Assembly (NCBI GenBank): GCA_016929495.1
Contig: JAFGIS010000093.1
Coordinates: forward strand, 1 to 64,000
Length of the DNA: 64,000 nucleotides
Origin: Polyangiaceae bacterium
GTDB taxonomy: Bacteria; Myxococcota_A; Polyangia; Polyangiales; Polyangiaceae
Direction: 5' to 3'
The position numbers were made by a program, and so were the translations under genes. The notes beneath the pieces are model-generated. The model was not told the DNA's origin. It worked only from the letters and a program-made list of their open reading frames with translations, and searched no databases. Shown piece by piece: positions 54,231 to 63,349 of the stretch (its first letter is position 1; every line of letters starts with the position of its first letter).

Positions 54231-55183
54231 CGAGGGGTCCACGAGTCTCCAGAACGCACCCGCGCCATGAGCTGCTGATCCCCGCGCTCGTGTCAGCGAT
54301 GCTATACGCTGCACTGCCTCATTTGGCCGGGGCCGCCAGCGACAGCGACTGGCCCGGGTGGTCCGCGTCAAGCACACCGGCAGCCCAGGCTCTGGCCCGA
54401 GGGGTGATATGGCTCCGGTCGGAAGGACCCCGAATGCTCTTGGTTGCGCGCACGACCTTCCTCGCAGGCTCGAGCGACGAGGATGTGCTCGCGGCTTCTT
54501 CGAGCTGTGCGCGCGAACCGTGGGCCGAGCGCTGCAGCCCGGAGCTGTTCAGCAACGAGCGCCCCCGTCACCCGGTGACCCTGGCCCCGTACTGGCTGGA
54601 TCGGACGGAGGTCACGGTGGCGGACTACCGGAGGTGCGCGAGCCTCGGTGCATGCGCCTGGCTGCCATTGTCGCTCGCAGCCCGACGCTTCGACCAGCCG
54701 CGCCTGCCCGTGGGACGGGTTAGCTTCGCCGACGCAGAGGACTACTGTCGGTTTGCCGGAGGCCGCTTGCCAACGGAGGCCGAATGGGAGCGCGCAGCTC
54801 GCGGCGTCGAGCAGCGGCGCTATCCGTGGGGAGCTCTCTACAATTCTCGCGCGGCCAATCACGGTCGCTTCGGCGCCATCCGCACCGATGGGCAGGACGG
54901 TTTCGTGGAGCTGGCGCCCGTGGGCTCGTTCCCGGCGGGCCGTACGCCCGACGGCTTCCTCGATCTGGCGGGAAACGTCTCGGAGTGGGTCGACGAGTAC
55001 TACTCACCGAGCTACCAGGAGCCGACAGCGGCCACGCGCCGGGCATCCTCGAAGCGCGTCGTTCGCGGCGGTGACTTCTTGAGCGGGGCGCCATGGCTTC
55101 GCGGAGCCTCACGCAGCGCGCTGCCGCCGCTCACGCGACTGCCCAATGTGGGGTTCCGCTGCGCTCGCACCGCTGGGCGCTGA
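54227..55183 (+). CDS. Secreted FGE-sulfatase domain protein (kinase partner)
   Basis: 318 residues. A signal-like N-terminus (LIPALVSAMLYAALPHLAGA) is followed by an FGE fold: TFLAGSS, PYWLDRTEVTVADYRRC, GGRLPTEAEWERAARG, YPWG, DLAGNVSEWVDEYY, RVVRGGDF, LRGASRSALP, GFRCART. ATG overlaps the kinase stop (ATGA). Kinase plus FGE modules are common in myxobacteria, where the FGE fold often serves as a sensor or binding domain. Its C-terminus resembles the DGR variable protein only by shared fold; differences are not adenine-limited, so it is not a second VR. Confidence 0.88.
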   Translation: MTRGPRVSRTHPRHELLIPALVSAMLYAALPHLAGAASDSDWPGWSASSTPAAQALARGVIWLRSEGPRMLLVARTTFLAGSSDEDVLAASSSCAREPWAERCSPELFSNERPRHPVTLAPYWLDRTEVTVADYRRCASLGACAWLPLSLAARRFDQPRLPVGRVSFADAEDYCRFAGGRLPTEAEWERAARGVEQRRYPWGALYNSRAANHGRFGAIRTDGQDGFVELAPVGSFPAGRTPDGFLDLAGNVSEWVDEYYSPSYQEPTAATRRASSKRVVRGGDFLSGAPWLRGASRSALPPLTRLPNVGFRCARTAGR

Positions 55184-55197
55184 GCCACGCTTGTCCC

Positions 55198-55743
55198 ATG
55201 CTCGCTCTGCCCATCCACAACGCAACGACCTTCGTCCTCGCGCGGCCGCACTATCCAGAGAACGTCGGGGCCGCCGCGCGAGCGATCAAGACGATGGGGT
55301 TCTCACGACTGGCGCTCGTCAGGCCCGGCCGCCTCGCCGTCCCCGAGCACGAGATGGCGCTGAAAATGGCCGTCAAGTCGCGTGACGTGCTCGCCGACGC
55401 TGTCCGCTACTCATCGCTGAGAGAAGCGCTCGCATCCGCACACCACGTGGTCGCAACGACCTCACGCCGAGGCGTGGCCGGGGTGCTCACGCTGAGCGAC
55501 AGCGCGGTCCTGATCGAACAGCTGACGGCACAGGGCCACGAGGTCGCGATCGTGTTCGGCAACGAGAAGACCGGGCTCGATGCCGACGAGCTCACGTTGG
55601 CAGACACTCTGCTGCGCATACCGATGGCCGCTGACCAGCCGTCCGTCAATCTCGCCCAGGCTGTCCAGCTCGTGGCCCATGCCCTGTTTGCCCGCGCCCT
55701 GCAGGTCCGGACTGCTGGGCACGGGCCAGATACCACGATCTGA
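55198..55743 (+). CDS. tRNA (cytidine/uridine-2'-O-)-methyltransferase, TrmJ-like
   Basis: 181 residues from ATG 55198 (MLALPIHNATTFVLARPHYPENVGAAARAIKTMGF), a SpoU-type SAM methyltransferase that 2'-O-methylates wobble-adjacent tRNA positions. Motifs are PENVGAAAR, VFGNEKTGL and IPMAADQPSVNLAQAV. It is closest to TrmJ/LasT by motif, but the paralogue is not certain. It is convergent with the acidic hypothetical gene. Confidence 0.88.
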   Translation: MLALPIHNATTFVLARPHYPENVGAAARAIKTMGFSRLALVRPGRLAVPEHEMALKMAVKSRDVLADAVRYSSLREALASAHHVVATTSRRGVAGVLTLSDSAVLIEQLTAQGHEVAIVFGNEKTGLDADELTLADTLLRIPMAADQPSVNLAQAVQLVAHALFARALQVRTAGHGPDTTI

Positions 55744-55811
55744 CCGCTGGCATCCCTCCGAGGAGCCGGGACGAACTCGGCCGCTCAGCCGCCAGAGGGT
55801 GCCTGGCAGCC

Positions 55812-56171
55812 TCAGTCCTCGATGAGGTCCTCGTCGATGTCCTCGTCCCCGTCTTCGTCGAGGTCGACGTCCTCTTCTTCTTCCTCGTCGTTCTTGACAT
55901 CGGTCTTCAGGTCGATGCCGATTTCGCCGAGCTGGGTTTCCAGGAGTTCGAAGAGCTCCTCGACGTCGTCACCACTCCACTCGTCCAGCACATCGGTCAG
56001 AAATTCGAAGAAGTCGGCGTTGTCGAGTCGTCGCTCGATCTCCTCGACCTGTTCTTCGGTGAACGCGTCGAGGATGTCATCCCGCAGTGACTCCTTGTCG
56101 CCCTCTTCGATCACCTCCTGTGCGGAGAGTCGGATGCGACGTACGGCGCGTCTATCGAGGTAGATGTCCAT
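55812..56171 (-). CDS. Acidic hypothetical protein
   Basis: 119 residues. A helical N-terminal part (LDRRAVRRIRLSAQEVIEEGDKESLRDDILDAFTEEQVEEIERRL) contains a FFEFLTDVLDEWSGDDVEELFELLE segment, and the C-terminus is almost all Asp/Glu (EEEEEDVDLDEDGDEDIDED). No family is recognised. The strong charge suggests binding to a basic partner or RNA polymerase/ribosome, which is speculation. The ORF is clean and codes on the strand opposite its neighbours. Confidence 0.7.
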   Translation of the reverse strand: MDIYLDRRAVRRIRLSAQEVIEEGDKESLRDDILDAFTEEQVEEIERRLDNADFFEFLTDVLDEWSGDDVEELFELLETQLGEIGIDLKTDVKNDEEEEEDVDLDEDGDEDIDEDLIED

Positions 56172-56283
56172 GGTGAGTCGTGCCCTTCCCGAGCCTCGCC
56201 TCGGCGTTTAGACGAAGCGTTGCCGACCCGTCAAGCGGCTGGTTACTGGTGGCGACCGCACTTCGGGCGTACAACCTTGCGCG

Positions 56284-56922
56284 ATGCAGCGCGCAGGGCT
56301 AGCGGCACTTGTTACGACCATGGCGATCTGCCCGCCGGCCAGGGCTGCAGCAGACTCAACCGGCCCGCCTCCTAGCAGTTTTCACTACCTACAGTACGGC
56401 ATCGCCTTCGCGGCCGAGACCGTGGCGTCCGGGGGTGACGTCTGTCCTTCCGTCACGGCGCCCTGCATTCTGGGCTCTGGGTTTGGGCCGGCTATTCGGA
56501 TCGGGTATCGTTCACGAGGCAATTGGTACGTGGGCGGTGCCTACGAGTTCTCGCGACAGAACCCAGCAAGCCTGCTTCGGCTCGCTATCCTGCAGCAGCT
56601 CCGAAGTGAAGCGCGTTACTACCTTCTGGTCGGTCGCCGTCTGGCACCGTACGCCACGGGCGCTGTCGGGGGGGTGCTCTACGGCAACGAATGGGGCGCG
56701 GAAACAGGTGGGATCGGATTGTCGCTCGGCGGTGGGTTCGAGTATCAACTCAGCGAGTCGACCCTGGTGGGAGCAGCGCTCGTCTACCGGGCTCTGGTCC
56801 TGCGCGGCTGGACTGACAGCGCTGGTGAACGACGGGCCGACCGTTTTCTCGGATTCGGCCTGGCCCACCTGGTGGCTCTCGAAGTGAGCTGGGAGCTTCG
56901 GAGACTGCTGCCCAGATGGTAG
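56284..56922 (+). CDS. Predicted small outer-membrane beta-barrel protein
   Basis: 212 residues. A signal peptide (ALVTTMAICPPARA) is followed by a series of amphipathic strands (HYLQYGIAFAAETVA, FGPAIRIGYRSRGNWYVGGAYEF, APYATGAVGGVLYGNEWGA, GIGLSLGGGFEYQLSESTLVGAALVYRALVL) and a terminal strand ending LLPRW. This resembles small OmpW/OmpX-like barrels. Ligand or function is unknown. Confidence 0.65.
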   Translation: MQRAGLAALVTTMAICPPARAAADSTGPPPSSFHYLQYGIAFAAETVASGGDVCPSVTAPCILGSGFGPAIRIGYRSRGNWYVGGAYEFSRQNPASLLRLAILQQLRSEARYYLLVGRRLAPYATGAVGGVLYGNEWGAETGGIGLSLGGGFEYQLSESTLVGAALVYRALVLRGWTDSAGERRADRFLGFGLAHLVALEVSWELRRLLPRW

Positions 56923-57020
56923 GGCGGGCCGAGGGCTGGGCCTGGCATTCTGCTGTCTTCGAACCTTCGGAGGCATGTCAGGGCTTGACTCCCCGACCCG
57001 GGCAGGGTTCCCCTAAGTAC

Positions 57021-58343
57021 GTGAAATGCGGGCGCTGTGGGCACGACAATCCCAGGGAGCTCAAGTTCTGCGGCGAGTGCGGCCAACGGCTGGCTTGCTC
57101 CGATAGGTCGCAAGCCGAGGAGCCGGCGAGCAGCGAGCGCCAAGAGCAGTCGTCCGCCAGAGGCGGCGTTCGACTCAGCACCGTCCCCGCGCACTCACGC
57201 CCCGCAGCCCCGGAGTTCGATTTCTCGCCGAGGCCTCCGAAAGTCGAGGGCTGGATCTGCGCGAAGTGCGCTCGCTCGAACCTCGAGGAAGCCATCGTCT
57301 GCGCGTACTGCGGTCGGACGCGTCGCACCTCTTCCGGCGCGCCCGTTGCGCCGACCGTCGACGATCCGGTGGTCACGATGCCCCCGAACGGGGGCAGGGC
57401 CGAGCTGGGCGAGCCATCCGACCCCATCGTGTGCCCGCAATGCCAGGCCCAGAACGAAGCCCACCTGCGTTTCTGCCGTGACTGCGGCGAGCGGCTCGAT
57501 GGGTCTTTGGCCCGCCTTCCGGGACGACAGACGAGCTCAAGGCCCGCGGGGGCCGCTGCGACGGGTCCGGTGGCGCGCCACGTCGGGGTCACGGTCCGCC
57601 CAGCCAGCGCAACGCAGGATTTTGCCCCTGTTGCATCCAGCGCCGTGGCGAGCGAGGCACCCCGCCGCCGCGCCGAGGCTGGGCCCAGACTCGTGCTCAT
57701 CGCCGAGGATGGCAGGCCAGGCGCCGAATACCCGCTGGAACCAGACCAGACCGACATCGGGCGGGAGCACGGAAACATCCTGCTCGCCCACGATCCCTAT
57801 GTTTCCCCGCGTCACGCCCGGATCACGCAGCGCCAGGGGCGCGTCTACATCAGGGACCTGAACTCGGTCAACGGGCTCTACTGGCGCCTGACGGGTCCGC
57901 ACCCGCTCCGTCACGGCGACTTGTTACTCCTGGGGCTTCAGGTGTTAAAGTTCGAAATCGTGAACAGCGAAGAACAAGGCCTGGGAGCCGCCCTGGAACA
58001 CGGGGTCGCTCTGTTCGGGTCGCCGGCTGCTCCTCGGTACGCTCGGCTCAGGCAGCGCACGGTGGAGGGGGTCGACCGAGGCGTCTTCTACTTGTGTGGC
58101 AACGAGACGATAGTCGGCCGGGAATCGGGCGACATCGTGTTCACGTCGGACGCCTTCATGAGCCGAAGCCACGCCAGCATCGTGCGTGACCCGACGGGCG
58201 GCGTATTCACGGTACGCGACCTCGGCTCGTCCAATGGGACCCATGTGGCCATACGGGGCGAGATACAGCTACAGCCTGGCGACCACGTCCGAATCGGTCA
58301 GCATCTTTTCCGGCTCGACGTCGACGCGAGGCGGCGGAGCTAA
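57021..58343 (+). CDS. Zinc-ribbon and double-FHA domain protein
   Basis: About 440 residues from GTG 57021 (KCGRCGHDNPRELKFCGECG), the likely start; the ORF's ATG at 56916 overlaps the upstream gene and adds an unlikely N-terminus. Three CxxC zinc-ribbon pairs alternate with low-complexity linkers. Two FHA domains follow: DIGREHGNILLAHDPYVSPRHARI and TIVGRESGDIVFTSDAFMSRSHASI...DLGSSNGTHV. FHA domains bind phosphothreonine, so this is likely a substrate or adaptor of Ser/Thr kinase signalling. It lies one base before the PP2C gene. Confidence 0.85.
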   Translation: MKCGRCGHDNPRELKFCGECGQRLACSDRSQAEEPASSERQEQSSARGGVRLSTVPAHSRPAAPEFDFSPRPPKVEGWICAKCARSNLEEAIVCAYCGRTRRTSSGAPVAPTVDDPVVTMPPNGGRAELGEPSDPIVCPQCQAQNEAHLRFCRDCGERLDGSLARLPGRQTSSRPAGAAATGPVARHVGVTVRPASATQDFAPVASSAVASEAPRRRAEAGPRLVLIAEDGRPGAEYPLEPDQTDIGREHGNILLAHDPYVSPRHARITQRQGRVYIRDLNSVNGLYWRLTGPHPLRHGDLLLLGLQVLKFEIVNSEEQGLGAALEHGVALFGSPAAPRYARLRQRTVEGVDRGVFYLCGNETIVGRESGDIVFTSDAFMSRSHASIVRDPTGGVFTVRDLGSSNGTHVAIRGEIQLQPGDHVRIGQHLFRLDVDARRRS

Positions 58344-58344
58344 G

Positions 58345-59565
58345 ATGCCCCAAGAAGGCAAGCCTGCCTGCGGTGAGCCCACGGGACCGATCGTGCTCCG
58401 TGTGTTCGGCCGTACCGTCGTCGGCCAGGTGCGTGAGCACAACGAGGACAACTTCCTGGTGTCCGATCTCACGCGGGGCAGCCGTGGCCCAGGGGACGCA
58501 TTGCGGGAGCTGGTGGTCGGCCCCCGCGGCATGATCGTCGGCGTGTGCGATGGGATGGGCGGTGCTGCGGCAGGGGAAGTCGCGAGCCAGCTCGCGGTGG
58601 ACATCATTCAGGACCGCTTGGCTGCGGGCGACCCACCGAGCGACCACGATGAACTCGCGCGCAGACTCGTCGCTGCCGTCGAGGAGGCTGGTATCCGGAT
58701 CTTCACCGAGGCACGTGCCGACAGGACGCGGCGAGGCATGGGCACCACGGCGACCATCGCGGCGCTCGTCGACGGCCGGCTGTTCGTTGCTCAGGTCGGC
58801 GACAGCCGCTGCTACGTTCTCAGACGCGGGAGTCTTGTCCAGATCACACGCGACCAGTCACTGGTCAACCAGTTGATCGAGGCGGGCCAGCTCACCGAGG
58901 AGGAGGCGGAGACCTTCGAGCACAACAACATCATTCTCCAGGCGCTGGGCACGGCCGAGACGGTTCAGGTCGACCTGACCTACGCCGATCTGCGGCAGGG
59001 AGACCGGCTGATCCTCTGCTCGGACGGCCTGTCGGGGATGATACGCGGCGAGGAGATACGAGAAGTCCTGCTTCAGCTCGAAGACCCCGAGCAGGCATGC
59101 AAGGTCCTGATTGATCGGGCAAACGACGCAGGCGGGCACGACAACATCACGGCCATCGTTGCACTCGTGACGGGCGATGGGCTGCCTGAGCCCAGCGACC
59201 TGGACGAGCCTCTCGGCTATCGCAAGTACGCGCTGCCGGAAGCCGGCTCACCCGAGCAGACAGTCCGCGCGCCGCCGTTGGACTCGGGCCTGGACGAGCC
59301 CACGGTCAGTGCTGGCTACGAGGCTCCCGGCCAGCTCAAGGTTGGCCATACCGTGGTCGGAGCCGTTGCCCTCGGCGAGCGGGGTGGGCTCGGGCCATCA
59401 GCAGACCCGGGCAGTGGACCGCCGTCGGACCGCACCCCCTTGTACAGCAGTGACGAGGATCCTGTGCAGATCCCCACGACGGGCCTGGCTCCTTCGTTGG
59501 TTGGGGTCATGTTGCTCGGAGCCATGCTGCTGTTCGCATTGGCCGGTTTCCTGCTGCTGCGCTAG
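58345..59565 (+). CDS. PP2C-family Ser/Thr protein phosphatase
   Basis: 406 residues from ATG 58345, directly after the FHA stop (TAAGATG). Metal-binding motifs are REHNEDNFLV, VCDGMGG, GTTATIA, VGDSRCYVL, SDGLSGM and GGHDNITAIV. A Pro/Ser-rich linker and a C-terminal TM helix (LVGVMLLGAMLLFALAGFLLL) follow. It dephosphorylates Ser/Thr on kinase substrates, with the FHA protein as the natural partner. The TM tail would place the catalytic domain in the cytoplasm. Confidence 0.92.
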   Translation: MPQEGKPACGEPTGPIVLRVFGRTVVGQVREHNEDNFLVSDLTRGSRGPGDALRELVVGPRGMIVGVCDGMGGAAAGEVASQLAVDIIQDRLAAGDPPSDHDELARRLVAAVEEAGIRIFTEARADRTRRGMGTTATIAALVDGRLFVAQVGDSRCYVLRRGSLVQITRDQSLVNQLIEAGQLTEEEAETFEHNNIILQALGTAETVQVDLTYADLRQGDRLILCSDGLSGMIRGEEIREVLLQLEDPEQACKVLIDRANDAGGHDNITAIVALVTGDGLPEPSDLDEPLGYRKYALPEAGSPEQTVRAPPLDSGLDEPTVSAGYEAPGQLKVGHTVVGAVALGERGGLGPSADPGSGPPSDRTPLYSSDEDPVQIPTTGLAPSLVGVMLLGAMLLFALAGFLLLR

Positions 59566-59577
59566 ATACCGAGGAAC

Positions 59578-60219
59578 ATGCAGGTCGTCTCGGTCAATGA
59601 GAGTAACTTCGAACTCGAGGTCTTGCGCAGCGAGGTTCCGGTCCTGCTCGAATTCGGAGCACAGTGGTGCGGTCCCTGCAAGACAGTGGCTCCAGAGCTT
59701 GCGGCTCTTGCTTCCGAGTTGCAGGGTCAAGCCAAGGTCTGCACGATCGACATCGACAAGTCACAGATGCTGGCGCGACAGTTCGGGGTCCAGTCGGTTC
59801 CGACCTTCGTGGTCATGCACCAGGGCGCTCCGGTGGCTGCCAAGGCTGGAGCGATGCGCCGCGCGCAACTCAGGGAGATGCTCGATCCTGTTCTGCCCCG
59901 CCCGGAGGGCGCCCTGAATGCCACGGAGGTCGCGGAGTTGACCCGCCAAGGCAAAGCGACCCCGGTAGACACGCGAGATGCGTTCGCGTTCGCACGTGCG
60001 CATCTGCCTGGCGCGGTTCACGTGCCTCTCGGTGATGTACCGAAACGCCTGAACGAACTGTACCGTCGTGGCCAGTTGCCTGTTCTGTACTGCCGGGCCG
60101 GCGACCAGACCAAGGAGTTGGCAGGGCAGCTCACTGCGAAAGGGACACCCGTTGCCTTTCTCGACGGTGGGATCCTCGGTTGGGAGGCGAGCGGCTTGCC
60201 TGTCCAGAAGCCGGAGTAG
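59578..60219 (+). CDS. Thioredoxin-rhodanese fusion protein
   Basis: 213 residues without a signal peptide. An N-terminal thioredoxin with WCGPCKT and the cis-Pro SVPTF is followed by a rhodanese domain (VDTRDAFAFARAHLPGAVHVPLGD) with active Cys in LYCRAGDQTKELA. It probably couples cytoplasmic disulfide reduction to sulfane-sulfur transfer. It lies 12 bp after the PP2C gene, though a functional link to it is not evident. Confidence 0.9.
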   Translation: MQVVSVNESNFELEVLRSEVPVLLEFGAQWCGPCKTVAPELAALASELQGQAKVCTIDIDKSQMLARQFGVQSVPTFVVMHQGAPVAAKAGAMRRAQLREMLDPVLPRPEGALNATEVAELTRQGKATPVDTRDAFAFARAHLPGAVHVPLGDVPKRLNELYRRGQLPVLYCRAGDQTKELAGQLTAKGTPVAFLDGGILGWEASGLPVQKPE

Positions 60220-60249
60220 AGCACCGGTCCGAGCGAAACGCTGCTGGCC

Positions 60250-61521
60250 CTACCCGCGGCGAAACGCCGCCCGTGCTGCGTCGAGAACCACACGGACCGG
60301 CACGCGCGCGGCCCTCGCCGCCTGCACGCATGCATCGAACTCCGGCTTCACCTGCGCCGGGCCAACCGAACCTTCACTCACTTTGAGCGGGATGCTGCCG
60401 TACTCGGTCTGAACGATCACTTGACGGCGCGGCCGTTCGGTTCGCTCGACCGAGTAGCGGCGTGCGCCGATGGTCGTCGTCTCGGACAACAGAACCGAAA
60501 GCACTCGGTCGCCCGCCTCGCTCGGAACGAGCGCGGACAGCACGAGGCCAGGTCGCCCTTTCTTGGTGGTCGTGGGCACAGCCCAGGCGTCCACCGCCCC
60601 CGCGCCGAGCAGGGCGTCGATGGCGTGGGCTGCGAGTTCCCCGGACATGTCGTCGATGTTGGCTTCGACGACCTGCATCGAAGCGGACGAGGCCGGGGAT
60701 TGCACGCGGGAGAGCGGCTCTCCCAGCACCAGCCGCAGGACGTTGGGCCGCCCGGGCAGCTCGCGTGAACCAGCTCCCCAACCCACGCGCTCGACGGTGA
60801 ACGACGGCCAGCTGACGTAGTCGGACGCCACGACCGCCACGACGGCGGCGCCTGTGGGCGTCACGAGCTCAGCTTCCAGATCTGCCGGGACGGTCGGAAC
60901 GCCCTTGAGGCAAGCGACCGTGGCCGGCGCAGGCAACGGCAAGCGTCCGTGTCGAGTGAGCACGGTGCCCCTGCCCATCGGCAGCGGCGTGCAAAGCACG
61001 CTGGCGCCGAGCCATGTCAGTCCAGCGCAGACGGCGACGATGTCCACGATGGAATCGACGGCGCCGACCTCATGGAAGTGCACCTCATCCGGCGGCACCC
61101 CATGAACCTGACCCTCGGCCTCGGCAAGGTGCCGGAACACTCGTCGCGAGAGCACCTTGCACGGCTCCGGCAGCGAGGCGTCCCGAAGCATGGCGTCGAT
61201 CGTCGCGAAGCTGCGCTCGGGCTGCGGGCCGTCGACATGAACATGGAACCGAAGCGCACCAATGGAACCTTCGGAGCAGCGCTCGAGCTCTGCCCTGTAG
61301 CCCTCCAGGGGCAGGACCGCGAGACATTCGGCCATGTGCCGATACGGTACACCCAGGTCGACGAGCGCCGCAGTCAGCATGTCCCCTGCCACGCCACTGA
61401 ACGCGTCGACGAACAGGATCTTGCCTCGACCGGATGCCTGCGCCAGCTGGTCCGCCAGCGCAAGCGGGTCGACCGCCTCGGGTTGGGCATGGGAGTGCCC
61501 GTGGTCTGCGTGCTTCGTCAC
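60250..61521 (-). CDS. larC: Nickel-pincer cofactor nickel-insertion protein LarC
   Basis: CTP-dependent nickel insertion into pyridinium-3,5-bisthiocarboxylate mononucleotide, the last step of the nickel-pincer cofactor. 423 residues from GTG 61521, which overlaps the larB stop (GTGA). Visible are ILFVDAFSGVAGDMLTAALVDLG, VHFHEVGAVDSIVDIV, TPTGAAVVA and a C-terminal EANIDDMSGELAAHAIDALL. A His-rich N-terminus (HADHGHSHAQ) may bind metal. LarE (sulfur insertion) and LarA-type enzymes are not in the window. Confidence 0.92.
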   Translation of the reverse strand: MTKHADHGHSHAQPEAVDPLALADQLAQASGRGKILFVDAFSGVAGDMLTAALVDLGVPYRHMAECLAVLPLEGYRAELERCSEGSIGALRFHVHVDGPQPERSFATIDAMLRDASLPEPCKVLSRRVFRHLAEAEGQVHGVPPDEVHFHEVGAVDSIVDIVAVCAGLTWLGASVLCTPLPMGRGTVLTRHGRLPLPAPATVACLKGVPTVPADLEAELVTPTGAAVVAVVASDYVSWPSFTVERVGWGAGSRELPGRPNVLRLVLGEPLSRVQSPASSASMQVVEANIDDMSGELAAHAIDALLGAGAVDAWAVPTTTKKGRPGLVLSALVPSEAGDRVLSVLLSETTTIGARRYSVERTERPRRQVIVQTEYGSIPLKVSEGSVGPAQVKPEFDACVQAARAARVPVRVVLDAARAAFRRG

Positions 61522-62291
61522 GTGCCGTCTCCGGATGCGCCCTTGGTGGAGACAATCCGAACCACGGCCATCGCCGCTCCGAATCCGTTGTCGATATTGA
61601 CGACCGTCACGCCCGACGCGCACGCCGTCAACATGCCAAACAGGGCGGTGAAGCCCCCCAGCGCGACCCCGTAGCCCACCGATGTGGGCACGGCGATCAC
61701 GGGAGAACCGATCAGGCCTGCCAGAACGCTGGGCAGCGCCCCCTCCATCCCAGCCACCACGATCACGGCCGGGGCGGAGGCAATCACCTCGAGTTTGCCG
61801 AAAACGCGGTGAATGCCCGCGACACCGACGTCGAACACCCGCGCTGCGGGAATACCGCACATGCGCAGCGTCTCGAGCGCCTCCTCCGCCACGCCCATGT
61901 CGCTCGTGCCCGCCGTGACGACGGCGACCGGCCGGCACTGCCGCTCCGCGATCGGCGTGGATTGGTAGCACGCAACACGGGCGACGGGGCGATAGTCGAG
62001 CTCGGGTAGCTGTTGACACACCTCGGCTGCCTTGTCCTCTGCCAGGCGGGTCACCAGAACGTTCTGTCCGGCGGCCATGAGTTGGCGAGCGATCCCGGCG
62101 ATCTGCGGGGCGGTCTTGGACTGTCCGAGCACGACTTCCGGTACGCCGAGGCGCAGCGCCCGGTGGTGATCGACGTGAGCGTAGCCGATGTCAGCACCCG
62201 GAAACCAGCGGAGCTCCTGCACGGCCGCCTCGACGCCGATCTCTCCGGTCCGCACTCGGTCGAGCAGCTCACGCAGTTTCTCCGCGTCCAT
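61518..62291 (-). CDS. larB: Pyridinium-3,5-biscarboxylate mononucleotide synthase LarB
   Basis: Carboxylates and hydrolyses nicotinic acid adenine dinucleotide to start the nickel-pincer cofactor. 257 residues. The N-terminal domain includes ALRLGVPEVVLGQSKTAPQIAGIARQL; the PurE-like C-terminal domain has VVTAGTSDMGVAEEALETLRMCGI, GVAGIHR, VAGMEGALPSVLAGLIGSPVIAVPTSVGYG and NIDNGFGAA. It is coupled to larC. Confidence 0.93.
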   Translation of the reverse strand: MDAEKLRELLDRVRTGEIGVEAAVQELRWFPGADIGYAHVDHHRALRLGVPEVVLGQSKTAPQIAGIARQLMAAGQNVLVTRLAEDKAAEVCQQLPELDYRPVARVACYQSTPIAERQCRPVAVVTAGTSDMGVAEEALETLRMCGIPAARVFDVGVAGIHRVFGKLEVIASAPAVIVVAGMEGALPSVLAGLIGSPVIAVPTSVGYGVALGGFTALFGMLTACASGVTVVNIDNGFGAAMAVVRIVSTKGASGDGT

Positions 62292-62365
62292 GGCGGTCTG
62301 TTACCTAGTTCACGACCGGCCTCGAGTCGACCGCGAAGCGACCGGCCCCGCGAGCGCTCGCCCGA

Positions 62366-63136
62366 GTGCGAGAGTCTGGACGGGGCGGTTCTGAGCCACT
62401 GGGGCGCCTGTACGCCGGGGCCGCGAGGGCTGCCCGGCCCGCCCGGCTCGCGGTCAGGCTCTCGGTCGAGTCGAGGTGGCAGCCGCTCCCGCGCGCGGGG
62501 CCCGCCCCAGCGGCTGACCCACGCCAACGTTCGTCCCCCTTCCCCTCCATCGCACGGCGTGGTCTGCTCGGGGACGTGCTGCCGATCGTTGCACCTCTGG
62601 CTGGTTTCGCGCTCGGAGTGGCCTTTGCGTGGGTCGCCTCCGACGAGCTCGCACGGGCCGGGAGCGCCGCGGTCGGGACGCGCTCGCTGGTCATCGTGAC
62701 GTTGTTCAGCGTGCTCGTGCCCGTGCCGATCGTCGCGTATTTCCTGATACTGGCGCAGGATTGGTCCATGGCCTACCTCCTGGAGGGTGGCCGACTGGCG
62801 AGCGCACTCGGCATGGGCCTGCTGCTGTTGGCCGCAGCCAGCACGCCGCTCGGCTTTCGAGCCGCAGCACGGCCGGCTGCCGCGCGGAACGTGCGGGTCA
62901 TGGTCGGGTTGGGTGCCGTCCCGGCGTTGCTCGCGACCGCCTTGATCACGCTGCTGTTGCCTCGACTGTCGGTGTTCGGCACGTTCGCCCAGTTCCATGG
63001 GGATTTCGGCACTCGGCCCGTGGCCGGGAGTTTCGTCGGGACCGCGCTCCTGTGGATGCACGCCGTGCTCATCGGCGCCGTCGTGTGGACCTTTCGCTCG
63101 CTGAAACACCTCACGAGCCGGCACGGGCGGCGGTAA
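62366..63136 (+). CDS. Polytopic membrane protein of unknown function
   Basis: Up to 256 residues. The first 60 or so are Arg/Pro/Ala-rich and may not be translated; a GTG at 62576 is an alternative start. About five TM segments follow (VLPIVAPLAGFALGVAFAWV, LVIVTLFSVLVPVPIVAYFLIL, MGLLLLAAASTPLGF, VMVGLGAVPALLATALITLLLP, FVGTALLWMHAVLIGAVVW). No family motif is recognised. It is divergent from larB with a short gap. Confidence 0.55.
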   Translation: MRESGRGGSEPLGRLYAGAARAARPARLAVRLSVESRWQPLPRAGPAPAADPRQRSSPFPSIARRGLLGDVLPIVAPLAGFALGVAFAWVASDELARAGSAAVGTRSLVIVTLFSVLVPVPIVAYFLILAQDWSMAYLLEGGRLASALGMGLLLLAAASTPLGFRAAARPAAARNVRVMVGLGAVPALLATALITLLLPRLSVFGTFAQFHGDFGTRPVAGSFVGTALLWMHAVLIGAVVWTFRSLKHLTSRHGRR

Positions 63137-63349
63137 GGTCCTGTCTCGGAGGGACGCGGACAGGTCGTGGCGTTGCTCGATGCCGTCGCGTTGCGTCCGG
63201 TCGTGTTGACCGAGCTCGGACGGATCATCGCAGAGGGGGACGAGAGGCCGGGTCGGGCTCTGGCGAGGCCCCTTGGGCACCCTGAAGTGACGGTCGCACC
63301 CGCGCGCGCCACACCTCGTCCCGGGCGCCCACCCCGACGACCGAGCAGG

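Noticed and set aside
55050-55183. C-terminus of the second FGE protein as an additional DGR variable repeat
   Set aside because: It shares the FGE pattern (RVVRGG, LRGAS, GFRCA), but codons differ from TR at many non-adenine positions, so it is a fold homologue, not a VR.
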